A stretch of 62,220 nt of DNA, taken from assembly GCA_032127265.1 (NCBI GenBank), contig JAQAZP010000019.1, forward strand, positions 1-62,220, given 5' to 3'. A program made the position numbers and the translations under genes. The notes below the pieces were generated by a model. That model saw only the letters and a list, made by a program, of their open reading frames with translations, did no database searches and was not told where the DNA came from. The DNA is from JAQAZP01 sp032127265 (GTDB taxonomy: Bacteria > Acidobacteriota > JAQAZP01). Below are positions 35,733-44,560 of the stretch, one piece after another. Positions within the stretch are counted from its first letter, which is position 1; every line of letters starts with the position of its first letter.

Positions 35733-38722
35733 AAGACGCCCCCGGCGACGGTCCCGCCATGGGAGAGGTTCAGCTCGTCGTAGGCGTCAAAGTCGAGATC
35801 GGGGTTCAACTGCAGCGACCCGCCGTCGGCATCCCAGATCCTGAGCCACGGCAGTGCTTCGGGATCGGGGCCGGGCATGGTGAGGATTTCGGCAAAGCCG
35901 TCACCGTCGGTGTCGGCCGCGCCCACATTGAGCCCATAGAGATACCCGTCGTAGACGAACTGGCTGATTCCCGGGACGGGCGCCACACCGCTTCCGTCGA
36001 AGGTAAAGGCGCGCAGGTGCGGCCCGAACCGGGATCCCGGCCCGGGGCCGGTGATCATTTCGTCCAGGCCGTCACCGTCGATGTCACCGCAGGCGACCGT
36101 CACCCCCCACTGCGGTGTGCCGTAGGCAAAAAAGCTCAGTGCCGGGATCGGAACGGCCGGCCCGCCGTCCACGTTCCAGCCGCGGACATGGGCGCCATAC
36201 ACCGCACCTGGTCCGGCGCCGGTGACGATCTCGTCGACCCCGTCACCGTCGACGTCGCCGCAACTGACGTTGACCCCGTATTTCGGTGTGCCGTAGGCGA
36301 AATAGCTGACCCCGGACAGCGGGTACGTACCGGCCGCGTCCACGGTCCAGCCGCGGACGTGGGGACCGAAAACCGCACCCGGTCCGGCGCCGGTGACGAT
36401 CTCGTCAAACCCGTCACCGTCAAGGTCACCTGCCGCCACGTTGACCCCGTATTTGTTGGTGCCATACGCGAGGAAGTTGATCCGCGACAGCGGTTGTCCC
36501 GATCTGCTGAAGCCGCGGACGTGGGGGCCGTACACGTCGCCCGGTCCGGCGCCGGTGATTATCTCGTCATGGCCGTCACCGTCGGTGTCTCCGGCAGCCA
36601 CGTTCACCCCGTAACGGTCGCGGCTGTACGCCGGCCACTCCCCGAGGCAGGAGATGGCCAGCGCGTCCCAGGCGCGGACCAGCGGCTTGTTGAAGTTGTA
36701 CGGGCCGGGGCCGGTGACGATGAATGGTGACGGCGTTCCGGCGACCATGGTGGCACAGAGCGAGAAGTCCTGGTTGATCCCGGTATTGGGGTGGTTGTCC
36801 AGCGGCACGTCCCAGGCCCGCACTTCCACCGTGTAGATCCCGGCCTCGGGGTTTTCGATGAAGACGTTTTCCACGTTGTTCCGGCGATCGAAGTCACCCC
36901 CATCAACTGACCAGAGGTCATCGATCAGGCCTTGATTGCCCCGATAAACCGTTCCGGAAGGGGAGATGACCCTCAGGTCGAGGTCGTTGACCAGGGCGGG
37001 GTTGGCCATCAGCTCGGCCTCCCGGTCGGCCCAGACCAGGCAGATACGCAGCGGCTCGCCGGCGGCGTACCGCCTCACCTGGAAGGTGCGGCTCTCGCCG
37101 GTGGACAGGGGGTTGCCGCCGTTGACCACCAGCATGTTGCGGCCGGCTGCGTGGACCCGGCTCACGTCGGGTATCCCCCAGCCCTGCTGAAAACGTGTAG
37201 CCCGCTCCAGCGGGTACTGGTTGGCGTGGGCGATGAGGATCGCCTTCACCGTGGCGGTGTGTCCCCGTTCACCCGGGGGCACGGCGCCCAGGTGCCCTTC
37301 CTCGAGCATCTGGTAGACCAGCCCGGCGGCGCCGGCCACCATGGGGCAGGCCCCGCTGGTCCCGCCGAAATCGGTGGTGTAGTCGCCGGCCGCAAGGCCG
37401 GCGGAGCCCACCGGATCGGTGGTGAAGATCTTGTCGAAGTATCCCACCAGGTCGGGTTTGACCCGGCCGTCGGCGGCCGGGCCCTGAGCCGGGGCGCCAC
37501 CGACTATGCGCCAGTCGTCGTCCCCGGGCTCGTCGTTGTCGTAGTGAAAGATGGCGCCCACGCCGATCACGTTTTTTGCACAGGCGTCCTGGGAGATCTT
37601 CATCGGTTCGATGCCGTTGTTCCCGCCGGCATAGAGCATCAGGATGTCGTGGGCGTTGGTCGCCAGGTCGTCTTCCCGGGACATCCCGGTGTAATTACCA
37701 TTGAGGACGCCGCCGGTAAAGCTGTTGCTCTGGAACCGGCCGTCCCACTCCTCGGCCAGGTTGAGTATCGAGTCGGCTCGTCCGACCCGCCAGTCGCAGA
37801 AGACGCCGCTGCCACCGGTCATCATCCCCCGGGCCCTGAGGCTCTGATAGGTTCCGACGCTGCCGTCGGCAAAGACGATGCCGAAGGTGCCGGTGCCGTG
37901 AAGGTCGAAAACAACATCGCCGTGAAGCCCGATCAGGTTGCTGAAATCGGGGTGGGTCAGGTCGATGCCGCTGTCATGGATCTCGCCGACGATGCCGCTC
38001 CCGTCGAAGGCCTGGTGGACGTGCAGGGACCGGGCCCCCATCTGGTAGCGGCCGTTGTCCATCGCTGCCTGCGGCGGGTGCCACTGTTCCACCCAGCGGA
38101 CCCCGGGGAGCCGGGCCAACGGCAACAGGGCCGCCGACGGCACCCGGGCCCGGAGCACCGGGATCGAGAGGTGCTCGGCGATCACCTCGCCGGCATAAGC
38201 GGCCACCAGGTCACGGACCGCGTCACGGTTGCGGTCTCCCGTCTCATCCGGAAAGCACTCCACCCGGGCGACCAGTTCCTCCTGCCGGTTTTGCAGCAGC
38301 AGCGGGTCGATCCGCCAGGCGGCGTGCAGTTCACCGATCCAGCGCACCGTGGACATGGCCCGGACCTGCTCCAGGCGCTGCGCCGGGATTTCGGCGACGT
38401 AGGCATGTTGCGGCACGTATCCCAGCAGCCGGGCCCCGGCGTCCTCCAGGACTTCGATCTCAGCCGACTCCAGCCGCCCGGTGACCTGGACCAGGCGGAT
38501 AGTGTTGTCCGGGGTGGCCCTCAACTCAGCTGGGATCGGCAATTCGCCGGCCAGCGGGTCGAACAGGCCGTACTTCGTGTGGATGGTGAACGGCGAAAGC
38601 CGGTGTCCCGAATTGTCCAGACCGGGGTCCAGGCCCTCCGCCAGGGCGCTGACCGGCGCGGCGGACAGTGTGAGCATCAGGATGATGACGGCTGAGTGCA
38701 GCCTGGGAGTTCGGGTTGTCAT
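35729..38722 (-). CDS. Secreted S8 subtilase with P-like domain and A-type C-terminal module
   Basis: 997 residues. A signal peptide (about 1-28) and an N-terminal prodomain-like region (about 45-210) precede the subtilisin domain. The catalytic triad is Asp250 (HDSGIDLTHPDF), His275 (LHGTG) and Ser456 (FGGTSGACPMVAG), with the oxyanion Asn region AGGNNG. A beta domain like the proprotein-convertase P domain follows (about 550-660, LDLRVISPSGTVYRGN). Residues 668-997 are the A module, ending HGGTVAGGVF. It is an extracellular serine endopeptidase. Convergent with the DUF2238 gene, divergent from the DinB operon. Confidence 0.93.
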   Translation of the reverse strand: MTTRTPRLHSAVIILMLTLSAAPVSALAEGLDPGLDNSGHRLSPFTIHTKYGLFDPLAGELPIPAELRATPDNTIRLVQVTGRLESAEIEVLEDAGARLLGYVPQHAYVAEIPAQRLEQVRAMSTVRWIGELHAAWRIDPLLLQNRQEELVARVECFPDETGDRNRDAVRDLVAAYAGEVIAEHLSIPVLRARVPSAALLPLARLPGVRWVEQWHPPQAAMDNGRYQMGARSLHVHQAFDGSGIVGEIHDSGIDLTHPDFSNLIGLHGDVVFDLHGTGTFGIVFADGSVGTYQSLRARGMMTGGSGVFCDWRVGRADSILNLAEEWDGRFQSNSFTGGVLNGNYTGMSREDDLATNAHDILMLYAGGNNGIEPMKISQDACAKNVIGVGAIFHYDNDEPGDDDWRIVGGAPAQGPAADGRVKPDLVGYFDKIFTTDPVGSAGLAAGDYTTDFGGTSGACPMVAGAAGLVYQMLEEGHLGAVPPGERGHTATVKAILIAHANQYPLERATRFQQGWGIPDVSRVHAAGRNMLVVNGGNPLSTGESRTFQVRRYAAGEPLRICLVWADREAELMANPALVNDLDLRVISPSGTVYRGNQGLIDDLWSVDGGDFDRRNNVENVFIENPEAGIYTVEVRAWDVPLDNHPNTGINQDFSLCATMVAGTPSPFIVTGPGPYNFNKPLVRAWDALAISCLGEWPAYSRDRYGVNVAAGDTDGDGHDEIITGAGPGDVYGPHVRGFSRSGQPLSRINFLAYGTNKYGVNVAAGDLDGDGFDEIVTGAGPGAVFGPHVRGWTVDAAGTYPLSGVSYFAYGTPKYGVNVSCGDVDGDGVDEIVTGAGPGAVYGAHVRGWNVDGGPAVPIPALSFFAYGTPQWGVTVACGDIDGDGLDEMITGPGPGSRFGPHLRAFTFDGSGVAPVPGISQFVYDGYLYGLNVGAADTDGDGFAEILTMPGPDPEALPWLRIWDADGGSLQLNPDLDFDAYDELNLSHGGTVAGGVF
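35732..36721 (-). repeat. A-type C-terminal module in the S8 subtilase
   Basis: 330 residues from IVTGPGPYNFNKPLVRAW to HGGTVAGGVF. Five intact D-x-DGDG-x-(D/A)E loops and a final DFDAYDELNL strand. Confidence 0.88.
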
Positions 38723-38800
38723 GATCTTGCGGGCCTTTCGGTGGTGGTGAGGTCGAAGCTTGGACCGTGTGTCGATACACCCGCAGTCACGGTCAGCCTG

Positions 38801-38809
38801 ATTCTATCA
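38801..38809 (-). promoter_or_regulatory. Extended -10 promoter candidate for the subtilase gene
   Basis: The minus strand reads TGATAGAAT, an extended -10 (TG-n-TAGAAT), about 80 bp upstream of the start. No good -35 is present, as is usual for extended -10 promoters. Confidence 0.4.
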
Positions 38810-38851
38810 TGGAGAATGGCCGCAAGCACGTCCTGTCGATGGCTTCATGAC

Positions 38852-38880
38852 TTCTTCACATTCTGAAAAAGTGTCATAAT
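38852..38880 (+). promoter_or_regulatory. Extended -10 promoter candidate for the DinB operon
   Basis: TG-T-CATAAT (38872-38880) with a weak TTCTTC 17 bp upstream. It lies about 68 bp before ATG 38948. Confidence 0.45.
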
Positions 38881-38947
38881 ACCAGTATCGATTCGCAGTG
38901 GACCCCAACCCCTCCACCGGGTGATATATCAGAGGGAGAACAGGACG

Positions 38948-39442
38948 ATGACTGATTCGCGGATCGACGAAATCCTCAACCTGTTGCAGCCGAAAAAAGG
39001 GACGCGGCTCTGGTATGGCGGGGCCACGGCCGCCGGGTCGCTGCGCGGCGTTGGCTGCGAGGAAGCGGCCTGGAAACCGGCGCCGGAGCGGCACAGTATC
39101 TGTGCCCTGGTGCTGCACCTGGCCTACTGGAAATACGCGGTGCGCCGGATTCTCGAAGACTCGCCCAAGGGAGTTTTCGCCCGCCAACCTTCCAACTGGC
39201 CGGCGGTGCCGGTTGATGCGGGCGAGAAGGCCTTGAAGGAAGACCGCGGCCTGCTTGTTGAAGAGCAGGTAAAACTGCTGGCAGTGGTGCGCGCTTTCGG
39301 CCCCCGCCGGCTGGATGAGATCGCCCCGGGCAGCGGCCGCTACCGGTTTATCGACCTGATGTTCGGGGTGGCGACCCACGATCTCTATCACACGGGGCAG
39401 ATTCAGCTGGTTCGGCGGCTGTACCGCGGCCGGCAGAAGTGA
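38948..39442 (+). CDS. DinB-superfamily protein
   Basis: 164 residues forming a likely four-helix bundle of the DinB/YfiT superfamily. Metal-ligand histidines are expected in ICALVLHLAYWKYAVRRIL and in VATHDLYHTGQIQLVRRL; His residues occur at both. Many relatives are metal-dependent thiol-S-transferases (bacillithiol or mycothiol) or have unknown roles. ATG 38948 follows AGGA. It is the first gene of a five-gene cluster. Confidence 0.85.
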   Translation: MTDSRIDEILNLLQPKKGTRLWYGGATAAGSLRGVGCEEAAWKPAPERHSICALVLHLAYWKYAVRRILEDSPKGVFARQPSNWPAVPVDAGEKALKEDRGLLVEEQVKLLAVVRAFGPRRLDEIAPGSGRYRFIDLMFGVATHDLYHTGQIQLVRRLYRGRQK

Positions 39443-39451
39443 GGAGGGGCC

Positions 39452-40087
39452 ATGGACCTGGAACAGCAAATGGAATCGATCTACCGCGAGACGCCCCTGG
39501 ACCAGATCCCCTGGAATATCGAGGATCCTCCGGCTCTGCTGGCGAACCTGGTGCATGAGAAAACCATCCTGCCCTGCAGCGCCGTGGATCTGGGCTGCGG
39601 GGCGGGGAACTACGCCACCTGGCTCGCTCTGCAGGGGTTCCGGGTCACCGGCATCGACCTCTCGGCCAGGGCCGTTGAGCTGGCCGCGGAGCGGGCCCGC
39701 CGGCTGGGTGCGGACTGCACCTTCCGGGCCGCCGACCTGCGGCAGGGGCCGGGGGATCTGGCCGGCGCCTTCGATTTTGCCTTCGACTGGGAGGTCTTGC
39801 ACCATGTCTTTCCCGAAGATCGTCCGGCGTATCTGAGGTCGGTCCAGCGGATGCTGAGACCGGGCGGGAAATACCTCTCGGTCTGCTTCAGCGAAAAGGA
39901 CCCTGCCTTTGACAGTACGGCCAAATACCGCACTACGCCGCTGGGCACGGTGCTCTATTTCACCTCGGAGAGTGAGGCGCGGGCATTGTTCCTGAAGTGG
40001 TTCCGGATCATCGAACTGGGGACGGTGGAAACCGAGGGCAAATACGGTGTTCACCGATCCATCGCGGCTCTGCTTGAGCGGGAGTGA
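39452..40087 (+). CDS. Class I SAM-dependent methyltransferase
   Basis: 211 residues. The Rossmann SAM motif is AVDLGCGAGNYATWLALQ, followed by VTGIDLSARAVELAAERA (acidic loop) and FDFAFDWEVLHHVFPED (motif IV). It fits the methyltransferase type 11/25 group; the substrate is unknown. GAGGAGGGG lies just before ATG 39452, nine bases after the DinB stop. An exchange partner of DinB or ankyrin proteins is not evident. Confidence 0.9.
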   Translation: MDLEQQMESIYRETPLDQIPWNIEDPPALLANLVHEKTILPCSAVDLGCGAGNYATWLALQGFRVTGIDLSARAVELAAERARRLGADCTFRAADLRQGPGDLAGAFDFAFDWEVLHHVFPEDRPAYLRSVQRMLRPGGKYLSVCFSEKDPAFDSTAKYRTTPLGTVLYFTSESEARALFLKWFRIIELGTVETEGKYGVHRSIAALLERE

Positions 40088-40095
40088 GCTGAACC

Positions 40096-40680
40096 ATGGA
40101 CATCCTTTCCGTCTCGGTCACCCTGTTTCTGATCATGGACCCCTTCGGCAATATCCCGGTCTTTCTGCCGCTGCTGGAAAAGGTCCCCCCGGGCCGGCGG
40201 CGTCTGATCATCGTTCGCGAGCTGCTCATCGCCCTGGCGGTGATCGTCGCCTTTATCTTCTGCGGCCGCTACCTGATGAACCTTCTTGGCCTGGACCAGG
40301 CCGCGGTGAGTATTGCCGGCGGAATCATCCTCTTCCTCATCGGTCTGCGAATGGTCTTTCCTCCGGCGGAGCGTCCGGCGGAAACGGACCTCGACGGTGA
40401 ACCGTTCATCGTTCCCCTGGCCATCCCGCTGATTGCCGGGCCGTCACTGCTGGCGGTGTTGATGCTCTGGTCCACGGCTGAACCGGAGCGGCTCTTCGAC
40501 CTGCTGATTGCCGCACTGATCGCCTGGGGGGTCACCTTTCTCGTGCTCTTCAGCGCCACGTTCCTCATCCGCTTTCTCACCCGGCGCGGCCTGGTGGCGG
40601 TTGAACGGTTGATGGGAATGGTGCTGGTGGCGCTTTCGGTCCAGCTCTTCCTCGACAGCGTAACGCAGTTTCTCCAGTGA
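40096..40680 (+). CDS. MarC-family integral membrane protein
   Basis: 194 residues and six TM helices. Family marks are FLIMDPFGNIPVFLPLL at the start, AGGIILFLIGLRMVFP in TM3 and FIVPLAIPLIAGPSLLAVLM in TM4. MarC proteins (UPF0056) have no settled transport substrate. The gene is 8 bp after the methyltransferase stop and shares its operon. The ribosome site is weak. Confidence 0.9.
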   Translation: MDILSVSVTLFLIMDPFGNIPVFLPLLEKVPPGRRRLIIVRELLIALAVIVAFIFCGRYLMNLLGLDQAAVSIAGGIILFLIGLRMVFPPAERPAETDLDGEPFIVPLAIPLIAGPSLLAVLMLWSTAEPERLFDLLIAALIAWGVTFLVLFSATFLIRFLTRRGLVAVERLMGMVLVALSVQLFLDSVTQFLQ

Positions 40681-40692
40681 CGGACAGGGGCC

Positions 40693-41346
40693 ATGGACAG
40701 ACTGGGCAAGATCAACGCCGAGACCCGGGAGGCCGTCAACCGCGCCGCGCAGACCTACCACGACCTGTTCCACGATGAGCTGAAGGACAAGCCCTACGAC
40801 CGGCAGCTCCTTGATCGCTTCGCCGCCCGGTTCGACAGCGACTCGCTGATCCTCGACGCCGGCTGCGGACCGTCGTTCCACATCGGCCGCTACCTCATGG
40901 ACCGGGGCGTCATCGTCGAGGGTGTGGACATCTCCGACCGCTCCGTGGCCCTGGCCCGGGAACTGCATCCCGGCATCACCATTCGGTGTGGTGATCTTGG
41001 CCGCCTCGAATGCGCTGACGGATGCTATGACGGCATTCTCGCCTACTACTCGATCATCCACACCCCGAAACGTCATGTGAACCGGCTGTTCGACGAGTTC
41101 CACCGTGTGCTGCGTCCGGGTGGGGCGTTGCTCACCGCGGTGAAGGCGGGGCAGACCGAAGGCTGGATGGAGAATGTCCTCGAAACCGGCGCCCGGATCT
41201 GGTTCGCCTATTTCACCGAGGAGGAGGTCACCGGGTATTATCGCCAGGCCGGATTCAGGATCGAATTCATGGAAAGGCGCAGTCCTTACGATACGGAGAT
41301 CGAGAACGAACGGATATATGCCGTTGGCGTGAAGGAGTGGGTGTGA
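40693..41346 (+). CDS. Class I SAM-dependent methyltransferase
   Basis: 217 residues, type 11 fold: LILDAGCGPSFHIGRYLMD (motif I), VEGVDISDRSVALAREL (motif II), YDGILAYYSIIHTPKRHVN (motif IV) and VLRPGGALLTAVKAGQTEG (motif V/VI). It differs clearly from the methyltransferase two genes upstream. ATG 40693 follows AGGGG. The stop TGA (41344-41346) overlaps the next start. Confidence 0.9.
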   Translation: MDRLGKINAETREAVNRAAQTYHDLFHDELKDKPYDRQLLDRFAARFDSDSLILDAGCGPSFHIGRYLMDRGVIVEGVDISDRSVALARELHPGITIRCGDLGRLECADGCYDGILAYYSIIHTPKRHVNRLFDEFHRVLRPGGALLTAVKAGQTEGWMENVLETGARIWFAYFTEEEVTGYYRQAGFRIEFMERRSPYDTEIENERIYAVGVKEWV

Positions 41347-41942
41347 GAAACTCGCTGATAAAGACAACCGGGTGGCTGGGCATCATCCTGCTCTGCACCT
41401 GCCTGCAACCGGTGCTGCTGTCCGATGCCGTGGCCTGGGACGACCGGTTGACCAGCGCCGTCCAGTACGATGACCTGGACCTGGCCCGGCACCTGCTGGA
41501 AGACGGCTTTGCCATTGACGTCAATGACTGCAACAACAAGCGACACACACCGCTGTCTCTCGCTATTCGGAGTCACAATGCCGAAATGGTCAGGTTGTTG
41601 CTGGAGCATGACGCCAGATCGGACATCGGACCATGCTTCGGCCATGCACTCTTCGTAGCGATCGAGGCCGACGATCCGGAGATCGTGTCGCTGCTGGTTG
41701 AGTACGGGGCTGACGTGAACCTTTGCTGTATCGACCAATCTCGAAATTACCGCAGGTGGGATACGCTGGTTCGCCCGTTCTACCCCGGCCAGGTCTGCGG
41801 AAATTGCATCAATCTGTTGCAGCTCTACATCATCGACAAGCCGGGAACCTACACGGTTTCCATTCAATACAAGAGCATGAACGAAAGACGCGAGCCGGAC
41901 CTGGTGGTGTCCCATCCGTTTGAATTCGAGGTCATGCCGTAG
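41343..41942 (+). CDS. Exported ankyrin-repeat protein
   Basis: 199 residues from GTG 41343, five bases after AAGGAG and overlapping the previous stop by GTGA. A signal peptide ends near DAVAW (about residue 31). About three ankyrin repeats follow (DLDLARHLLEDG, TPLSLAIRSHNAEMVRLLLE, VAIEADDPEIVSLLVEYGAD). The C-terminal beta-rich segment (TYTVSIQYKS...VVSHPFEFEVMP) has a short CxxC-like QVCGNCINL before it. It is likely periplasmic and protein-binding. Confidence 0.8.
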   Translation: MRNSLIKTTGWLGIILLCTCLQPVLLSDAVAWDDRLTSAVQYDDLDLARHLLEDGFAIDVNDCNNKRHTPLSLAIRSHNAEMVRLLLEHDARSDIGPCFGHALFVAIEADDPEIVSLLVEYGADVNLCCIDQSRNYRRWDTLVRPFYPGQVCGNCINLLQLYIIDKPGTYTVSIQYKSMNERREPDLVVSHPFEFEVMP

Positions 41943-41967
41943 CTCCGATGCTTCCTGTGAACATTCC

Positions 41968-42312
41968 TCACGCCCCCGGCCCCCGTCCCGGAGCCATCTG
42001 CGGTGACGGCTGCGGCTCTTCCACCATCCCCTCACCGGCGGCGCTCTCCGGGTCCAGCCACTCCACCGGGTCGCTGTCGATGGGGATCAGCCCCTGGCTC
42101 AGCCTGGCGATGGAGAGGTCGATGGCCTGTTCGTCACGCACCGCTTCCCAGACCTGGAGAACCGGCAAAGCGAGAACCACCGGCTTGAAACTGGCCGGGT
42201 CGTAGAGCTGGCGGATAAAAAGTTGGTTGAAGAGGGTGTCACCGAACTCGGCGCTGCGATTGACGATCCGCGATTCGGCCAGTTTGTCCTCGGGGATGCG
42301 GAAGGCCAGCAT
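41968..42312 (-). CDS. Hypothetical protein directly downstream of hemolysin III
   Basis: The frame reads MLAFRIPEDKLAESRIVNRS, then FGDTLFNQLFIRQLYD and a Pro-rich end, about 114 residues. Its composition is protein-like and GC at the third position is high. ATG 42312 lacks a ribosome site. The frame is open upstream (FNFGQGFDQFK) to the TGA of the hemolysin III gene, in the same frame. It could be an independent gene, a remnant, or part of a readthrough product. I recognise no family. Confidence 0.4.
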   Translation of the reverse strand: MLAFRIPEDKLAESRIVNRSAEFGDTLFNQLFIRQLYDPASFKPVVLALPVLQVWEAVRDEQAIDLSIARLSQGLIPIDSDPVEWLDPESAAGEGMVEEPQPSPQMAPGRGPGA

Positions 42313-42351
42313 CTTGAACTGGTCGAAACCCTGGCCGAAGTTGAAGCGGGG

Positions 42352-43008
42352 TCAGACCGTGCCCTTGGGCACGTGGAGGAGGATCGCGAAGTAGTGACAG
42401 ATACTGCCGCCGAGGACAAAGAGGTGCCAGACAGCGTGGTTGTAGGGCAGTTTCTTCCAGCCATAGAAGATCAGTCCGCCGGTGTAGAGCACGCCTCCGG
42501 TGAAGAGCCAGATCAGTCCGGCGGGGGAGATGGTGGCGATCATCCGGTGCAGGGCGATGACGCAAAGCCAGCCCATCAATACGTAGACCGCGGCCGAGAC
42601 CTTGCCCCAGCGTTCGGTGTTCTTGATCTTGAACAGGATACCGAGAATGGCCATGCCCCAGATCACGCCGAAGAGAGACCAGCCCCAGCCGCCGCGGATG
42701 GCCACCAGGGTGAAGGGGGTGTAGGTGCCGGCGATGAGAATGTAGATCGAGGCGTGGTCAAAAAATTTGAAGGTCTTTTTAATTTGCGGTCGGGTCAGCC
42801 CGTGATAGAGCGTGGAAACGAGGTAGAGCAGGATCAGTGAAACGCCATAGACGCTGAAGCTGACCACCTGCCAGGGGTCGCCGCGGTGAGCCGCCAGGTT
42901 AACCAGCACCACCAGGCTGGGCACGGCCAGGGCCAGCCCAAAACCGTGGGTGATGCTGTTGGCGATCTCCTCGCCGGTTGTGTATTCCGGCTGCATCGTT
43001 GTCCTCAT
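42352..43008 (-). CDS. Hemolysin III / YqfA (PAQR-like) family membrane protein
   Basis: 218 residues with seven TM helices. Conserved marks: EEIANSITHGFGLAL at the start, LVSTLYHGLTRPQIKKTFKF and DHASIYILIAGTYTPF (His, Asp and Thr of the metal site), and VWHLFVLGGSICHYFAI (two C-terminal His). The family's role is lipid-related or membrane stress; hemolysis is not established here. Good ribosome site GAGGATCACG before ATG 43008. Confidence 0.9.
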   Translation of the reverse strand: MRTTMQPEYTTGEEIANSITHGFGLALAVPSLVVLVNLAAHRGDPWQVVSFSVYGVSLILLYLVSTLYHGLTRPQIKKTFKFFDHASIYILIAGTYTPFTLVAIRGGWGWSLFGVIWGMAILGILFKIKNTERWGKVSAAVYVLMGWLCVIALHRMIATISPAGLIWLFTGGVLYTGGLIFYGWKKLPYNHAVWHLFVLGGSICHYFAILLHVPKGTV

Positions 43009-43080
43009 CGTGATCCTCGTTCGATCAGCTCATTATAGCGCAGCAATTTTTCAGGGTCAGGTCGCTTGCTTGCTGACAGG

Positions 43081-44514
43081 TTATCCCCGCAGGTCGAGCG
43101 TTTCGCCCTCTCGGGGAATGTCCACCAGGGTTTTGTCTTGGAGGTGCTCTTTCATCCAGGCGACGCTGGCGTCCTCACCATGGATCAGTACCGTGCGGCG
43201 GGGGGCGAAGTGGTCCGCCACCTCCAACAGGTGGCCGCGGTGGGAGTGGGCCGAGAAGCGATACCTCTCGATTGTCCGGCAGCGGACCCGCACCGTGGGG
43301 GCATCGGGGCCGAAATCCACTTCGTCCCCATTTTCGGCGGCCAGGACCCGGGCCCCCAACTCACCGGGAGCCACATAACCCACAAAGAGGATTGCGTGCT
43401 CCCGCCAGCCGAGCATCGCTTCGGCAAAGTGGGCCGAGGGGGTTTCCTCTTTCATCATCCCGTTGGTGGCGATGATGATCGAAGGGTTCTCCAGCAGCCG
43501 CCTCACCCGGCGGCGGGTGAAATCCCGGTCCCGCCGCTCCCAGGGCTTGCCGGGGGGGTAGATTTCCAGGACGCGGTAGCCGGTGTCGAAGTGGTGGAAG
43601 CCCCCTTCTTTTTTGGGAAGCAGCAGGTGCGTGAATTGGTCATAGATCCGGTTCACCGCCCGGCCCAGTCCGGAGATGCGCACCGGCACCAGGGGTAGCT
43701 CGCCTTTCTCCATTAGTCGGCCCACCAGGACCAGCATCTCCTGGGTGCGCCCGAGGGCGAAGGAGGGCACCAGTACGCTTCCCCCACGGTTCAATGTCTT
43801 GCGGGCCTTCTTGGCAAAGCGGCTGATTTCCTGCCGCCGGCTGACCCGCTCGGCCTCCGCGTCGCTGCCGTAGGTCGTCTCGAGGATCAGCGCATCCACC
43901 GGGCGGTCCAACTGGGGCAGGCTGGCCCCGCGGTGAATCTCCTGGGGCGCGAGGTTGATGTCACCGCTGTAGGCCAGAGTGAATTCACCGTCGGTGAGCA
44001 GAATCCCGGCGGCGCCCATCACGTGGCCCGCCTCGAAGAACAGGGCACGCACCGGCCCGGCCACGTGGAACCACTTGCCAAAGGTCTGGCCGTGGAAGCG
44101 GAGAATCTCGGTCAGGGCGTCCACACCCTCGTGGGACCAGTGGGTCTCGAACTGCCTGGGGTTGCCGAACTCACGATGCCCCAGCATCGAGAGCACCGAA
44201 ACGGTGTTGTGCAGCATTCGCGAAGCCACCTCCACGGTGGGCTCGGTACAGAAGATGGCCGGCGGGCGGTATTCATGGGCGATGTAGGGCAGGGAGCCCA
44301 CGTGATCCAGGTGGCCGTGGGAGATGAGCACGGCGTCCAATTGATCCAGCAGGTCCAGGGGTTCGAGCAACGGCAGGGCCTGGTATCCGTCACGGCCCGG
44401 GTGCATCCCGGCGTCGAGCAGGATCGACACCTTCCCCCAGCGGAGGAGATAGGCATTGGCGCCGATCTCTTTACCGCCGCCGAGGGGTGTCAGCTGAACC
44501 GCGTGCTCGCTCAT
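43081..44514 (-). CDS. MBL-fold beta-CASP metallo-hydrolase (CPSF/RNase-like)
   Basis: 477 residues. MBL domain motifs: SHGHLDHVGSLPYIA (HxHxDH), EAGHVMGAAGILL (third His), AYSGDINL (Asp), ILETTYGSDAE and C-terminal HGEDASVAWMKEHL. A beta-CASP insertion covers about 195-385, with VPSFALGRTQEMLVL and ATNGMMKEE. The RMMBL-type end is RFSAHSHRGHLLEV. It is probably an RNA or DNA nuclease, acting in the cytosol. The start (GGAGATCG before ATG 44514) is 46 bp from the end of the C25 gene. Confidence 0.92.
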   Translation of the reverse strand: MSEHAVQLTPLGGGKEIGANAYLLRWGKVSILLDAGMHPGRDGYQALPLLEPLDLLDQLDAVLISHGHLDHVGSLPYIAHEYRPPAIFCTEPTVEVASRMLHNTVSVLSMLGHREFGNPRQFETHWSHEGVDALTEILRFHGQTFGKWFHVAGPVRALFFEAGHVMGAAGILLTDGEFTLAYSGDINLAPQEIHRGASLPQLDRPVDALILETTYGSDAEAERVSRRQEISRFAKKARKTLNRGGSVLVPSFALGRTQEMLVLVGRLMEKGELPLVPVRISGLGRAVNRIYDQFTHLLLPKKEGGFHHFDTGYRVLEIYPPGKPWERRDRDFTRRRVRRLLENPSIIIATNGMMKEETPSAHFAEAMLGWREHAILFVGYVAPGELGARVLAAENGDEVDFGPDAPTVRVRCRTIERYRFSAHSHRGHLLEVADHFAPRRTVLIHGEDASVAWMKEHLQDKTLVDIPREGETLDLRG

Positions 44515-44560
44515 CGATCTCCGTGCAGCAGGCCGCGGTCCAGCATGTCGCTCTGCCGGA

